Part shown: positions 17,125 through 25,564 of the stretch, piece by piece | How positions within the stretch are numbered: position 1 is the first letter of the stretch | Layout: each line of letters opens with the position of its first letter | Origin: JACCXM01 sp046328335 | Lineage (GTDB): Bacteria; Chloroflexota; Chloroflexia; Thermomicrobiales; UBA6265 | Assembly (NCBI GenBank): GCA_046328335.1 | Contig: JAXLWU010000025.1 | Span: 1 to 64,000 of the forward strand | Direction: 5' to 3' | DNA: 64,000 bases | Notes under the pieces: model-generated | What the model was told of the DNA's origin: nothing | Databases searched by the model: none | Seen by the model: only the letters and a program-made list of their open reading frames with translations | Position numbers and translations under genes: made by a program

Positions 17125-18387
17125 TTAGAGGATCCTCGTGGCCGTCTTCTTGATGCTGTAGGGGCTGGTCAGCGCCACGTCCTCCGCCCAGCCGGGCTGG
17201 AGATGGGCGAAGCGGCGATCCGGCGTCATGTCCATGATGGCGCACAACTTGTCGCCGTAAGAGTTCCCCGGTCCCCACTCCCAGGCGTACCAACCGATGT
17301 CGTACTGGTCGGCGACCTTGATGATCGTCTTGTAGTCGATCCTGCCTCCCTTGGCGCAGATGCTGGCGTTGCCGTTGTAGGCGCCGTACTGGGAATACTC
17401 CCCGACGAGCAGCGGGTAGTTCGCCGCCACCGCATCTTCCAGCGCCGCGGTGATGAAGTCCGCGTCGGCGCCATCGGCGATACCCCAGTAGAGGTGTACG
17501 GAGAAGATCAGGTTGTGATCGGGATCCGCGTTCAGGAGCGCCGCGGCGGTGTTGTTCAGCGTGGTGAGATTCTTGCCCCAATCGGGCGCGTCGATCACCA
17601 GCGGCGTGTGGATGCCGGCATTGCGCATCGCTTGCACCGCGCCGCTGTACTTGGTGATGAACTGGTTGTCGGTCACGGTGTCGTCGCCGACTTCGTTGCC
17701 GATGTTGACCAGCAGGAACTGGCGGTGCGTGTTGATGATGGAAACGATCTGCGGCTTGGTCCAGTACGCCACCAGATCGTCGAGGCGCGACCAGTCGCCG
17801 GTGGCGTCATGCAGTTCGATCATCGGCACCAGTCCGGCCGCGATCGCATTCTCGATCAGGGCCTCCAGCCGGTCCGGATCGGTCTTCGGTCCGTTTGGCG
17901 AAAGATCCGTGGTGATGGCCCAGACGATGCGGACCGTGTTCGCGCCGATTTTGCGAATCTCGGGAAACGAGATCGCCCCGTCCGGATCATCATCGTCGAA
18001 AACGGACATCTTGTTCACGCCGCGCAGCACCACCGGCGTCCCCGTGGGGTCGAGAATGGCGCGCCCGCTGACGTGAAAGGTGGCATTGTCCGCGATGTCC
18101 CGGCACGTTCCGGCCAGGCAAACCAGCCCCGCCCCGCACGATCCGCAACTTCGGCCGCAGTCATCGATGCCGCACTCGGCGCCGTTGCAGGAGCCAGTGC
18201 ATGTGCGCTTGGGCGGCTTGGGCTTTGGCTTCGGTTTCTTCTTTCCCTTGGCCGCGGCGGGAGCTGTCTCGACCCCCGCGGCCGCCAGCAGGCCGCTCAG
18301 GAGCGGTAGGAAGGCGCGACGGGACGAGGTACGTTCGATCTGCGCGGCGAGCGTCCGCCGCAGGGCAGCGAAGCGGGTTGCGTTCAT
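17125..18387 (-). CDS. Secreted glycoside hydrolase family 5 enzyme with Cys-rich module and Tat leader
   Basis: A 420-residue protein, GGAGG before ATG 18387. The leader (MNATRFAALRRTLAA, then SSRRAFLPLLSGLLAA) and a KGKKKPKPKPKPP linker link it to the Cys-rich family. A short eight-Cys Stig1-like module (~62-95) precedes a TIM-barrel region. VNIGNEVG gives the acid/base Glu232 and LLVGEYSQY the nucleophile Glu330, as in GH5 cellulases and mannanases. It likely cuts beta-glucan or mannan outside the cell; substrate unknown. The only clear enzyme in the leader-sharing family. Confidence 0.8.
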   Translation of the reverse strand: MNATRFAALRRTLAAQIERTSSRRAFLPLLSGLLAAAGVETAPAAAKGKKKPKPKPKPPKRTCTGSCNGAECGIDDCGRSCGSCGAGLVCLAGTCRDIADNATFHVSGRAILDPTGTPVVLRGVNKMSVFDDDDPDGAISFPEIRKIGANTVRIVWAITTDLSPNGPKTDPDRLEALIENAIAAGLVPMIELHDATGDWSRLDDLVAYWTKPQIVSIINTHRQFLLVNIGNEVGDDTVTDNQFITKYSGAVQAMRNAGIHTPLVIDAPDWGKNLTTLNNTAAALLNADPDHNLIFSVHLYWGIADGADADFITAALEDAVAANYPLLVGEYSQYGAYNGNASICAKGGRIDYKTIIKVADQYDIGWYAWEWGPGNSYGDKLCAIMDMTPDRRFAHLQPGWAEDVALTSPYSIKKTATRIL

Positions 18388-18711
18388 CAGAGCCTCCGGG
18401 TATTGGTGCGGCGAGTCCAGTTGGCGAGCGGTTCCATCCGCTCGGCGGTGCTTATTACGATTGTCGCAGCGGATTGCCCGATTGCCATTCGTAGAATTGC
18501 GGATTTTTCCAACGCTGTCGATCCCCGCGCTGGATTCCCCAACCGCAGCAACGCGGCAGTCAGCGTATCGCGACGCATGGACGAATCGCCCGGGGCGCCG
18601 TGCTTGACGGACAATCGTCGCTGTGCCACGATGACTGTCCAGCCGAGCGCCGCATAGTGGCGGCACTGTGCGCATCGCTGGCTCGGCCGATGTTTGGGAG
18701 GAAAGCCGCTC
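18388..18711. other. Divergent promoter region
   Basis: This 324-bp gap separates the GH5 gene (minus) from the small Cys/His protein (plus). TTGACG at 18604 and CACGAT at 18627 with a 17-nt spacer form a weak plus-strand promoter candidate about 80 nt before ATG 18712. No gene or repeat is seen. Confidence 0.3.
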
Positions 18712-19077
18712 ATGCTTCACAACACCGCCAGGCGCACCGTTCTGGGAGGCGCGGCCGCGGCCCTCGCCGCCGTACCGGTCTTGCCCGCTCTGGCCAAACG
18801 TCACAAGAAGAACACCAAAGCGGCGTTTCGTCTGGTCACGGGGTGCCGTGCCGATGGCGGTTGCTCGTGTCACGCCTGCGAGGGGCACGCCGCCAACAAA
18901 CTCTTCGCCACCAAATCAGCGGTCGTGCGCGCCCATCTCCACTGCAATTGCCGGATCGATTCGGTCGATCTGCAGAAGGACCTCTACGCGGCGCTCTTCC
19001 ATCCGGTGGGTCTACCCGCCGTCACCGCAGTGGACAAGCGTGATCCCCGCATCAAGGAGATCTTCGACGCGCGCTAG
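18712..19077 (+). CDS. Small Tat-exported Cys/His-rich protein
   Basis: A 121-residue protein; ATG 18712 follows GGGAGGAAAG. The signal is twin-arginine (ARRTVLGGAAAALAAVPVLP) with cleavage near ALA-K. The mature part has a compact cluster C-x5-C-x-C-x2-C-x2-H and, ~25 residues later, H-x-H-C-x-C. This arrangement suggests a bound metal or a small zinc-knot fold. The rest is an ordinary helix-rich tail (LQKDLYAALFHP). No known family is recognised, and function is unknown. Confidence 0.65.
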   Translation: MLHNTARRTVLGGAAAALAAVPVLPALAKRHKKNTKAAFRLVTGCRADGGCSCHACEGHAANKLFATKSAVVRAHLHCNCRIDSVDLQKDLYAALFHPVGLPAVTAVDKRDPRIKEIFDAR

Positions 19078-19212
19078 GCGGCGCAACACCACCAGGGCGA
19101 GTGTATGCGCGCGCGCGATCTACCTTCGACGCCGCGAGCCCGCGCGCTTCGAGCGATTGGAATCGGCGCGGTCGGGGTTCTCCGCGGAGAGAGCGGCCGG
19201 TAGAGGCACGAT

Positions 19213-19635
19213 GTGAAACCGCGCATAACCCTTGTCACCCTGGGTGTCCGCGACCTGGAGGAGTCGCTCCGGTTCTACCGGGACGGACTCGGTTTGTCGA
19301 CCGAGGGGATCGTGGGCGCCGAGTCCGAGTATGGTGCGGTGGTGTTCTTCGATCTGGAAGGGGACCTGCGGCTTGCGCTCTGGCCCCGGACGAGCATCGC
19401 GCGCGACTCCGGTCTCTCGGAAAGTCCGCCGAGCCCGACGGCGTTCACCCTCGGCCATAACGTGGCGTCGCCTGCGGACGTGGATGCGGTGATGATCCAA
19501 GCCCGGGACGCGGGAGCGACGATCGTGAAACCTGCCGGCGACACCTTCTGGGGCGGCTACGCGTGCTACTTCCAGGATCCGGACGGCCACCTCTGGGAGG
19601 TCGCCTGGAATCCGGAGATCACGGTCCAGGACTAG
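19213..19635 (+). CDS. VOC-family (glyoxalase/bleomycin-resistance-like) protein
   Basis: A 140-residue protein from GTG 19213. It has the typical two-module fold: LVTLGVRDLEESLRFYRDGL at the start and YACYFQDPDGHLWEVAWNP at the end. The HLWEV Glu is the usual metal ligand. VOC proteins range from lyases to dioxygenases and antibiotic-binding proteins, so the reaction cannot be assigned. No operon partner; the next gene is 610 bp away. Confidence 0.8.
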   Translation: MKPRITLVTLGVRDLEESLRFYRDGLGLSTEGIVGAESEYGAVVFFDLEGDLRLALWPRTSIARDSGLSESPPSPTAFTLGHNVASPADVDAVMIQARDAGATIVKPAGDTFWGGYACYFQDPDGHLWEVAWNPEITVQD

Positions 19636-19671
19636 CGCGCGCCGGATCGCCGCTTCGCCTTGAGCGGCGGG

Positions 19672-19806
19672 CGACCTTGGGTCGTTCCGAGCCGCCGCGC
19701 GGAATCTCGGCGTCGGTCAAAATCACCGCCAACGCCAAGGATCATCCTTCGTCGGGACGACCCCTTGCTTCCCCTTCTGACGACACAACACCTGCATGGT
19801 GCTGTC
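19672..19806. repeat. Family A element, degenerate copy
   Basis: GGTCGTTCCGAGCCGCCGC, GGAATCTCGGCGTCGG and CCTTCGTCGGGACGACC match family A, with extra sequence in the loop. The remainder of 19636-20245 shows no convincing gene. Confidence 0.5.
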
Positions 19807-20245
19807 GTTCAACGACGAATTCGTCCTGCCGGGGATTTCAGATGTCCAACGGATGGATTTCGGAAGCGGCGAAAGCCGACCGGGCCGGGGGAGCTGGTCC
19901 AGTACGAGGTAGCGCGCGCCACTCGCCCGGTGCCAGCTTCCCCGGCCCGCCCGACCTGTTATCGGGCCGTTAACGGCATCCGCATCATACGCCTCGTGGC
20001 GTAGGTGTCAACCCCTGCCTTGGCGCTGGCGGGAATCGGTCAGCGGTCAACGCGCACATCCTGGTATCCGCTCGGTGGCCGACCGCCGTGTCAGTTCGGC
20101 CGCGTCGCGCCAGAAACTACGTACATCCTTGCAGCGAGGTACGGAATTTTCCCCATGTCCGCCCGAAGCGCGGCTGATAGGCTCCGAGGGACGGACTTGC
20201 ACGGCCCCTCGCCGTGCCTTCGCTGTTTGCATCAAGGAGAACGGC

Positions 20246-20917
20246 ATGGACGGCGAGATGGTCGATCGGCTCGCGCGGCGCATTGGCGGTGCATCCACGC
20301 GCCGGGTCACACTCGGCGCATTCATCGGCGGCGGTCTCCTGCTCGCCCTCGGCGTCTCCGGCCCGGACGTCACGGCGAAACCGAAGAGGAAATGCAAGCC
20401 TCAATCCCGCGCCAAAACCTGCGCCAACAAGTGCGGGCGCGTCAAGAACAACTGCAAGAAACCGGTCGATTGCGGCGCGTGCGCTGTCTGCCAGCGGTGC
20501 AGCGGCGGTATCTGCGAACCCGATGCCGGCCAGCAGGGTGACGCCTGCGGTGAAGAGGGACAAGTCTGCCTCGCCAATGGAACGTGCGCGTGCCGGAGCG
20601 ATCCGAATACCTGTGGCCTTGGTACGGTCTGTCTCGCTGGGCGTTGCCAGGCCTGCGGGTTTGTCGATGGGCCATGTTGCTCCGGGAACACCTGTGTACC
20701 GGCGGCATTCAGCGTCTGCGTCGCGGGCACGTGCGAGTTGTGCGGGCGCGAAAACGAACAATGCTGCGCCAATCAGACGTGCGACGCTGGTCGGGTGTGC
20801 GTGGTGAACACCAATACCTGCGAGCGGTGCGGTGATCTCGGGCAGCGCTGTTGCACTACCGGCGCCAACCCCTGTTTGGGTGGCTTCACGTGCACCGGCG
20901 GCTTCTGCGTGGCGTGA
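20246..20917 (+). CDS. Secreted Cys-rich protein with Tat-type leader (smallest family member)
   Basis: A 223-residue protein with AAGGAGAACGGC before ATG 20246. The leader is MDGEMVDRLARRIGGASTRR plus a hydrophobic run ending DVTAKPKRK. All 34 cysteines lie after residue 49, an even number that fits full disulfide pairing. Motifs include CANKCG, CGACAVCQRC, three CC pairs and CELCGRENEQCC. The repeats are shorter and less regular than Stig1 units. It is downstream of a long repeat-filled gap and transcribed alone. Confidence 0.8.
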   Translation: MDGEMVDRLARRIGGASTRRVTLGAFIGGGLLLALGVSGPDVTAKPKRKCKPQSRAKTCANKCGRVKNNCKKPVDCGACAVCQRCSGGICEPDAGQQGDACGEEGQVCLANGTCACRSDPNTCGLGTVCLAGRCQACGFVDGPCCSGNTCVPAAFSVCVAGTCELCGRENEQCCANQTCDAGRVCVVNTNTCERCGDLGQRCCTTGANPCLGGFTCTGGFCVA

Positions 20918-21022
20918 CCGGCTGGGTTCAGCCATTCCTGACTATGATCCACCGAGAGCAAACGGTGACTGCCGAGTGAGCGCCCGCGGTTAGATCGCTG
21001 GCACCAGGAGACGAAACCGCCA

Positions 21023-21066
21023 AGAGCCCCTCTCCCTGCGCACAGGGAGAGGGGTTGGGGTGAGGG
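21023..21066. repeat. Family B element
   Basis: AAGAGCCCCTCTCCCTGCGC then ACAGGGAGAGGGGTTGGGGT. It lies in the 335-bp gap between the Cys-rich gene and the membrane-protein cluster; nothing else is recognised there. Confidence 0.55.
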
Positions 21067-21252
21067 CTGGCGCGGCGAGGCCGCTATGCCTCCCTCTGTC
21101 AGGGCGAGCCCCGCAGAGGGCACGTGGCATCATGAGCCGAGGTGAACACGACAGGTGTCATACGCATTCCGTGTGACCGGCACTCCGCGCTGACAACGAG
21201 GTTCATCCTGTATCGTGGCCTTCCCATCGGAAAGCGGGAACCTGCCCCGTGG

Positions 21253-21795
21253 TCAGGAAGAGCGTAGGACGGCCGCTGTCCGGATTCGGGCGCGTCGTAG
21301 CCAGACAACCGCGAGCGCGAGTGACGCGGTCGTGCCGACGACTGCACAGGCCGCAAAGAGGGGCAGCGCCGTCGGCCAATGGATGACTTCTCCAGGAACT
21401 GGAACCGCATCCCGGTCGCCTTCGAGGCCCACCACCCCGCGGCCAAGGGCCAACCAGTAGTCCGCGATCACGACGGTCGCCACGGCGAAGGCCCCCATCG
21501 CGACGACGATCGACTCCCGCGGCCGCCAGATGCAGAACACGAGGGCCGCGAGAGCGACGAGCCCACACAGACTGACCATGCCGACATACCCCGCAGGCGA
21601 GTCAATGATGCTCGTACCGCCTTTCCTCCCCATCGACCACAATGTCCGAGCGAACCAGTTGGGCATGACGATCGCGAGCAGCAGGACGATGGCGCAGGCG
21701 ACCGCGATCCAACATAGGGCGTCCTCCATCCAGCGCGGCACGCGCACCGCCCTGGGAACACCACCCCGATCCGCTCCGTGAAGGCCGTCAGACAT
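21253..21795 (-). CDS. Four-helix membrane protein, tandem paralogue 3
   Basis: A 180-residue protein starting MSDGLHGADRGG at 21795. Four hydrophobic segments occur at about 30-50, 75-97, 105-123 and 150-172. It ends with LAVVWLRRARI, close to the end of the neighbouring paralogues. A loop between helices 3 and 4 carries acidic residues and HWP. It is the last and most divergent of three tandem minus-strand copies. No known family is recognised. Confidence 0.65.
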   Translation of the reverse strand: MSDGLHGADRGGVPRAVRVPRWMEDALCWIAVACAIVLLLAIVMPNWFARTLWSMGRKGGTSIIDSPAGYVGMVSLCGLVALAALVFCIWRPRESIVVAMGAFAVATVVIADYWLALGRGVVGLEGDRDAVPVPGEVIHWPTALPLFAACAVVGTTASLALAVVWLRRARIRTAAVLRSS

Positions 21796-21859
21796 GATTG
21801 TTCTCCAGAACGATCGTGCCGAGGCATTGGCGATCGGTCGCGGCACCAAGTCGGCTGGG

Positions 21860-22399
21860 CTACTGCTGTCTGGCCCGCCTCAGCCAGATCACGATCAGCA
21901 CCAGTGTTGCGATCGCGCCGATCACGGAGACGGGGGCGAAGACAAATGGTCCAACCGCGGGATAGACCCCGTCCCAGCGCTTGGGTGTCAAGGAGGTCCC
22001 CGAGGCGTAGGAAAAGATCTCCCCGCGGGAGCGCGCGAGGATGAAGATGCCCGAGGCAAAGATCGACAGGGCGAAGGCCGCCGTCGCCAAGAGTGCAGAG
22101 AGAGTGGGGATGACGATGCGGGGACGCTGCCAGACCGCGATGGAGAGGCAGACAATGATCATCATCCCCGCGAAGGTCGCGGCAATGTTGTAGCCTGCGG
22201 CATCGGTCGATCTGGAGTACTCGCTGTAACTCTCGGTCACCTCCGTGGTCCGGTCGCCAAAGATCCCGAACAGGAGGAAGACGGCGCTGCCGAACGCAAG
22301 GAGCCGGAAGACCCCCTCCGCCGTCACCTCTTCAAACAGCGGGTCGCGGCGGCCACTCGAGGCGCGGGGATTGGGATCATCGAGGAACGGTCGGTTCAC
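21860..22399 (-). CDS. Four-helix membrane protein, tandem paralogue 2
   Basis: A 179-residue protein starting MNRPFLDDPN. Four membrane segments are visible, the first with the shared motif AFGSAVFLLFGI. The third ends in a RSRGEIFSY loop, and a KRWDGVYPAVGPF segment precedes the last helix, which ends IWLRRARQQ. It is clearly homologous to the gene 72 bp upstream (AFGSAVFLLFGIL, RVRGEIFLYG, HWDGVHPAVGPF). Function unknown; the conserved extracytoplasmic loop may matter. Confidence 0.7.
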   Translation of the reverse strand: MNRPFLDDPNPRASSGRRDPLFEEVTAEGVFRLLAFGSAVFLLFGIFGDRTTEVTESYSEYSRSTDAAGYNIAATFAGMMIIVCLSIAVWQRPRIVIPTLSALLATAAFALSIFASGIFILARSRGEIFSYASGTSLTPKRWDGVYPAVGPFVFAPVSVIGAIATLVLIVIWLRRARQQ

Positions 22400-22471
22400 G
22401 CTGCCTCCGCATCACGCTTCCCGCTCGATCTGACGCACCACACCAGCGCCGGGATGCGGCAGAAAGTGCGG

Positions 22472-23011
22472 CTATCGGCCCCGAGCGTCATGGAGCCACA
22501 CGACGATCAGGGCCAGGGTCGCGGTTGCTCCGGTGAGCGCCGCGGCGGTGGCGAAGAACGGGCCAACGGCGGGATGGACTCCGTCCCAGTGGCAAGGTCG
22601 CCAGGGACAGGTGCATCCGTACAGGAAGATTTCGCCGCGCACTCGCGTGACGACATAGACGCCGGCGGTGACGATCGAGAGACCGAAGGCGGCGCTGGCC
22701 AGCAGCGAGGCGAGGACGGGAATCACGAGACGGGGACGCAACCAGACGGCGACAGAGAGACCAGCGATGGCGACAACCCCCGAGAGCGAGGCGGCGAGGT
22801 TGTAGATTCCGGCATCGGACCAGCGGGACATCGAATGGGCGTTTCCCGTCGTTTCCGATGTCCGGTCGGCAAGGATGCCAAACAGGAGGAAGACCGCGCT
22901 GCCGAAGGCGAAGAACCGCAGTTCTTCCTCCGTCGTCATCCCCAGCCGGCGCAGCCCGTCGTGACTTCCGGGAGGACGCGTGTCCCGAGTGACGAGGGAC
23001 GATCGGTTCAT
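22472..23011 (-). CDS. Four-helix membrane protein, tandem paralogue 1
   Basis: A 179-residue protein starting MNRSSLVTRDTRPPG. Same architecture as the next gene, with DGVHPAVGPFF in the loop before helix 4. It has a Cys pair (GCTCPW) absent from the others. First gene of a three-gene minus-strand unit with 72- and 64-bp gaps. No domain name can be given. Confidence 0.7.
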   Translation of the reverse strand: MNRSSLVTRDTRPPGSHDGLRRLGMTTEEELRFFAFGSAVFLLFGILADRTSETTGNAHSMSRWSDAGIYNLAASLSGVVAIAGLSVAVWLRPRLVIPVLASLLASAAFGLSIVTAGVYVVTRVRGEIFLYGCTCPWRPCHWDGVHPAVGPFFATAAALTGATATLALIVVWLHDARGR

Positions 23012-23216
23012 GCGCTCTCCCGCTCACGATCGTGACTCGATCGTATGCAATGCTCTGGCGAAATTCCGGCGCGCGGCGGGATCGCGATAGACTCCCAACG
23101 TCATGACCACGTGCTCGGTTCCAGCCGGCCCGGCAACATATCGCGTACTGCGCCGGGAGGGCGCCGACGGGCGCTGCGAGACCGCTTCCGGACCCTTGAT
23201 CGAGATGGAGGGGAAT

Positions 23217-23452
23217 GCGGGCGACGCAGGCGTCGCACCCTACAAGGCACAGCCAATGGCGCCTCCGGCCGTCGGTATTTCGAGCGAACATGTGATCGAT
23301 TCCTGATACCCCGGCTCGTCGCGCGAGCGCCTCGCCCATCGGAATGGAAGAGGGGTTGGGGTGAGGGCCAGCACCGCGAGACCGCCCGATCTCCCCTTGT
23401 CATCTCGCGCATGGGGCAAGGGGCCGGGCGAGGAAATTGTTGGGGTGAGGGC
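23217..23452. repeat. Family D palindrome and two degenerate family B copies
   Basis: GCGGGCGACGCAGGCGTCGC is at 23218. Family B fragments (GGAAGAGGGGTTGGGGTGAG near 23346, and GAGGAAATTGTTGGGGTGAG near 23430) follow. Together with flanks they fill the 531-bp gap before the LodA-like gene. Confidence 0.45.
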
Positions 23453-23542
23453 TGAAGTCGCCATCGCTCTTGTCCCCACCGGACAACACGGCGATGATTC
23501 CCGGCGCGGCATCGGGTCTCACACGCGACGGAGTGCTGTTTC

Positions 23543-25564
23543 ATGAACCGCAGGCAACTGCTCACCTATGGGGCGTTCGGGCTTGGCGCGGCCGCGCTCC
23601 CCTCCGCCGTCTTCAGCGCCTCACCGCGAATCGCGCCGCTCGATACAGTCGAGCGGATCGTCATCCATCCTTCCATCGGCGTTGCTCGCGTTGGCAACAG
23701 CCCGGCTGGCTGGTTCCTCGGCCAGGAGACGTCAGGCCCGCACCCCGTCCCCGAGGGTGGGTTCAAGGACGACGATGGGCGGATCAAGCGGCAGGCGGCG
23801 CGCTTCCGGCTCTACGGGCTGGACCGGAATGGTCAGGTCGTGGCGGAGATCACCACACGAGACGCCGAGATCCGCTGGACCGTGCATCTCGCGAACACCA
23901 AAGCGGCTTGGTACAACTTCGATATCGCCTTTGACATCCCCGAGGCGAAAGGCTTGCCGCCGGCCCCGATGCAGCCGGCCCCCGCCGCGACCCGCTCCAC
24001 CCGCCGCAACGAACCGATTCCCGATCGCGGCGTCCTCCGCATCGATCCCGGCCCACGGACCATCGCCGGGGCGGGATTGAACCTGGACGGCAACGATGCC
24101 GCGCTGCACTTCAGCGGCGGCAAGGCGTATGGCATCGACGTCCCGCTCGGCGAGTTGCGCACCGACGATGCCGGTCGGCTCCTCGTCCTTGGTGGGCGGG
24201 GGCAATCCGGTTCGGCCGTGCCGGGGATGTTGGCCACCACCTTCGCCAACAACGATCTCTGGTACGACGACATCAGCGACGGCCCGGTCGATGCCGAGGT
24301 GACGATCGACGGCCGGACCGTTCCGGTGACCGGCGCCTGGGTGGTCGTCGCGCCGCCAAACTACGCGCCGGGTATCCAGTCCGTGGTCACCATGTACGAC
24401 GTCATGTTCGAGGTGGCGACGGTGCTCGCGCCGGATCTGAAACCGGTGCGCCCCTCCTTCACGCGGATGATCTACCCCCTGTTCGCGCGGATGGTGCAGA
24501 ACCAGTGGGTCAACGCCGGGTTCCTGCGCGATTTCGGCTGGGGATCCCCGAGTGATTTCCTCGCCCCGGAAACCCTGCGCCACCTCGCCAGCGCCGCGCC
24601 GGAGGATCGCTTCCTGCGCCGCCAGGTCTTCGCGCGGTTCCGCGATCCCGCCTTCACCAGCATGGAGTACGGCGATCTTCCTCCCTATTACGGCGATGGC
24701 GCCGCGCTGCCTCCGGTCAGTCCACGCCAGTGGATGGCGGTCTTGCCGATCCAGTACGCGTGGTTGCAGCAGTGGGCCGATGGCGATTTCGACGCGGACT
24801 GGTCCGACACAGGACTGCACTTCCCGTCCGATCTCGCCGATCTGCCGCTGGCCGAGCAGCCCGCCGCACTCGACCGCGCCGCGCTCGATAACTGCCTGGG
24901 CGGGCCGTTCCACCCCGGCTGCGAGATGACCTGGCCGATGCGGCAGACCCTGCTCTACGAGGCGCCCTTCCGGCTCCGTCGCCGTGCCGGCCCAGAGAAG
25001 GACTGGGGCGCGGCGATGACCTCCACGATCGCGCTGGCCAAGGATGGCCCCCTGCGTGCCAGTGGACCGGGCGATATCACCCGCTGGATGGCGGTGCCGT
25101 GGCAGACCGATACCTCCAGTTGCCTCTCACGCTACCTCGATCCGGTCAGCGAGTACCTGCCGACCTTCTGGCCGGCCCGCTCGCCAAACGACGTGCTCAT
25201 CCTCGCGAACTACGAGGCGGTGACCGATGCCGCCAGGAGTCTCGACGCGCGTCAACGCGCCTTCACGACGCGGGACAAGTGGCTGCGCGGTCTGCCCGGC
25301 TTCGGCGATTCCAGCCAGCTGCGGATCAATGCCTTCATCCGGCAGTGGGCGGCCGCCGGCGTGGTGACGCCGCAGCCTGGTCCCGCGGGAGACAGCGCGT
25401 TCCCGACATCGTTCTGGGTGGAGTTGGGTCACGCCCTGATCGACGATTCGGCCTGGTTCCCGCAGGACGATATTCCCGCGCATCCCTCCGTCGGCGATCT
25501 GGCCGGACCGCTCGAAGCGGCGACTCCAGTGCCGCAACCAGCAACGCCGGCGCCCGATTCATGA
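23543..25564 (+). CDS. lodA: LodA/GoxA-family CTQ-dependent amino-acid oxidase
   Basis: A 673-residue protein. The start MNRRQLLTYGAFGLGAAALP is a Tat-type signal. RIVIHPSIGVARVGNSPAGW (~33-53) is the opening motif of the LodA family (lysine 6-oxidase, glycine oxidase GoxA). These enzymes carry a cysteine tryptophylquinone formed from a Cys and a Trp; here the likely pair is Cys460 (PFHPGCEMTW) and Trp520 (VPWQTDTSSC), spacing 60. C451 is an alternative ligand. They deaminate an amino acid with O2, giving H2O2. The stop overlaps the next start (ATGA), matching the lodA-lodB arrangement. Substrate unknown. Confidence 0.85.
   Translation: MNRRQLLTYGAFGLGAAALPSAVFSASPRIAPLDTVERIVIHPSIGVARVGNSPAGWFLGQETSGPHPVPEGGFKDDDGRIKRQAARFRLYGLDRNGQVVAEITTRDAEIRWTVHLANTKAAWYNFDIAFDIPEAKGLPPAPMQPAPAATRSTRRNEPIPDRGVLRIDPGPRTIAGAGLNLDGNDAALHFSGGKAYGIDVPLGELRTDDAGRLLVLGGRGQSGSAVPGMLATTFANNDLWYDDISDGPVDAEVTIDGRTVPVTGAWVVVAPPNYAPGIQSVVTMYDVMFEVATVLAPDLKPVRPSFTRMIYPLFARMVQNQWVNAGFLRDFGWGSPSDFLAPETLRHLASAAPEDRFLRRQVFARFRDPAFTSMEYGDLPPYYGDGAALPPVSPRQWMAVLPIQYAWLQQWADGDFDADWSDTGLHFPSDLADLPLAEQPAALDRAALDNCLGGPFHPGCEMTWPMRQTLLYEAPFRLRRRAGPEKDWGAAMTSTIALAKDGPLRASGPGDITRWMAVPWQTDTSSCLSRYLDPVSEYLPTFWPARSPNDVLILANYEAVTDAARSLDARQRAFTTRDKWLRGLPGFGDSSQLRINAFIRQWAAAGVVTPQPGPAGDSAFPTSFWVELGHALIDDSAWFPQDDIPAHPSVGDLAGPLEAATPVPQPATPAPDS

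Noticed and set aside
21794..23035. A 413-codon plus frame opposite the membrane-protein cluster
   Set aside because: Its translation is Asp/Gly/Arg-rich and lacks a fold; the minus-strand frames have clear membrane helices and shared motifs.
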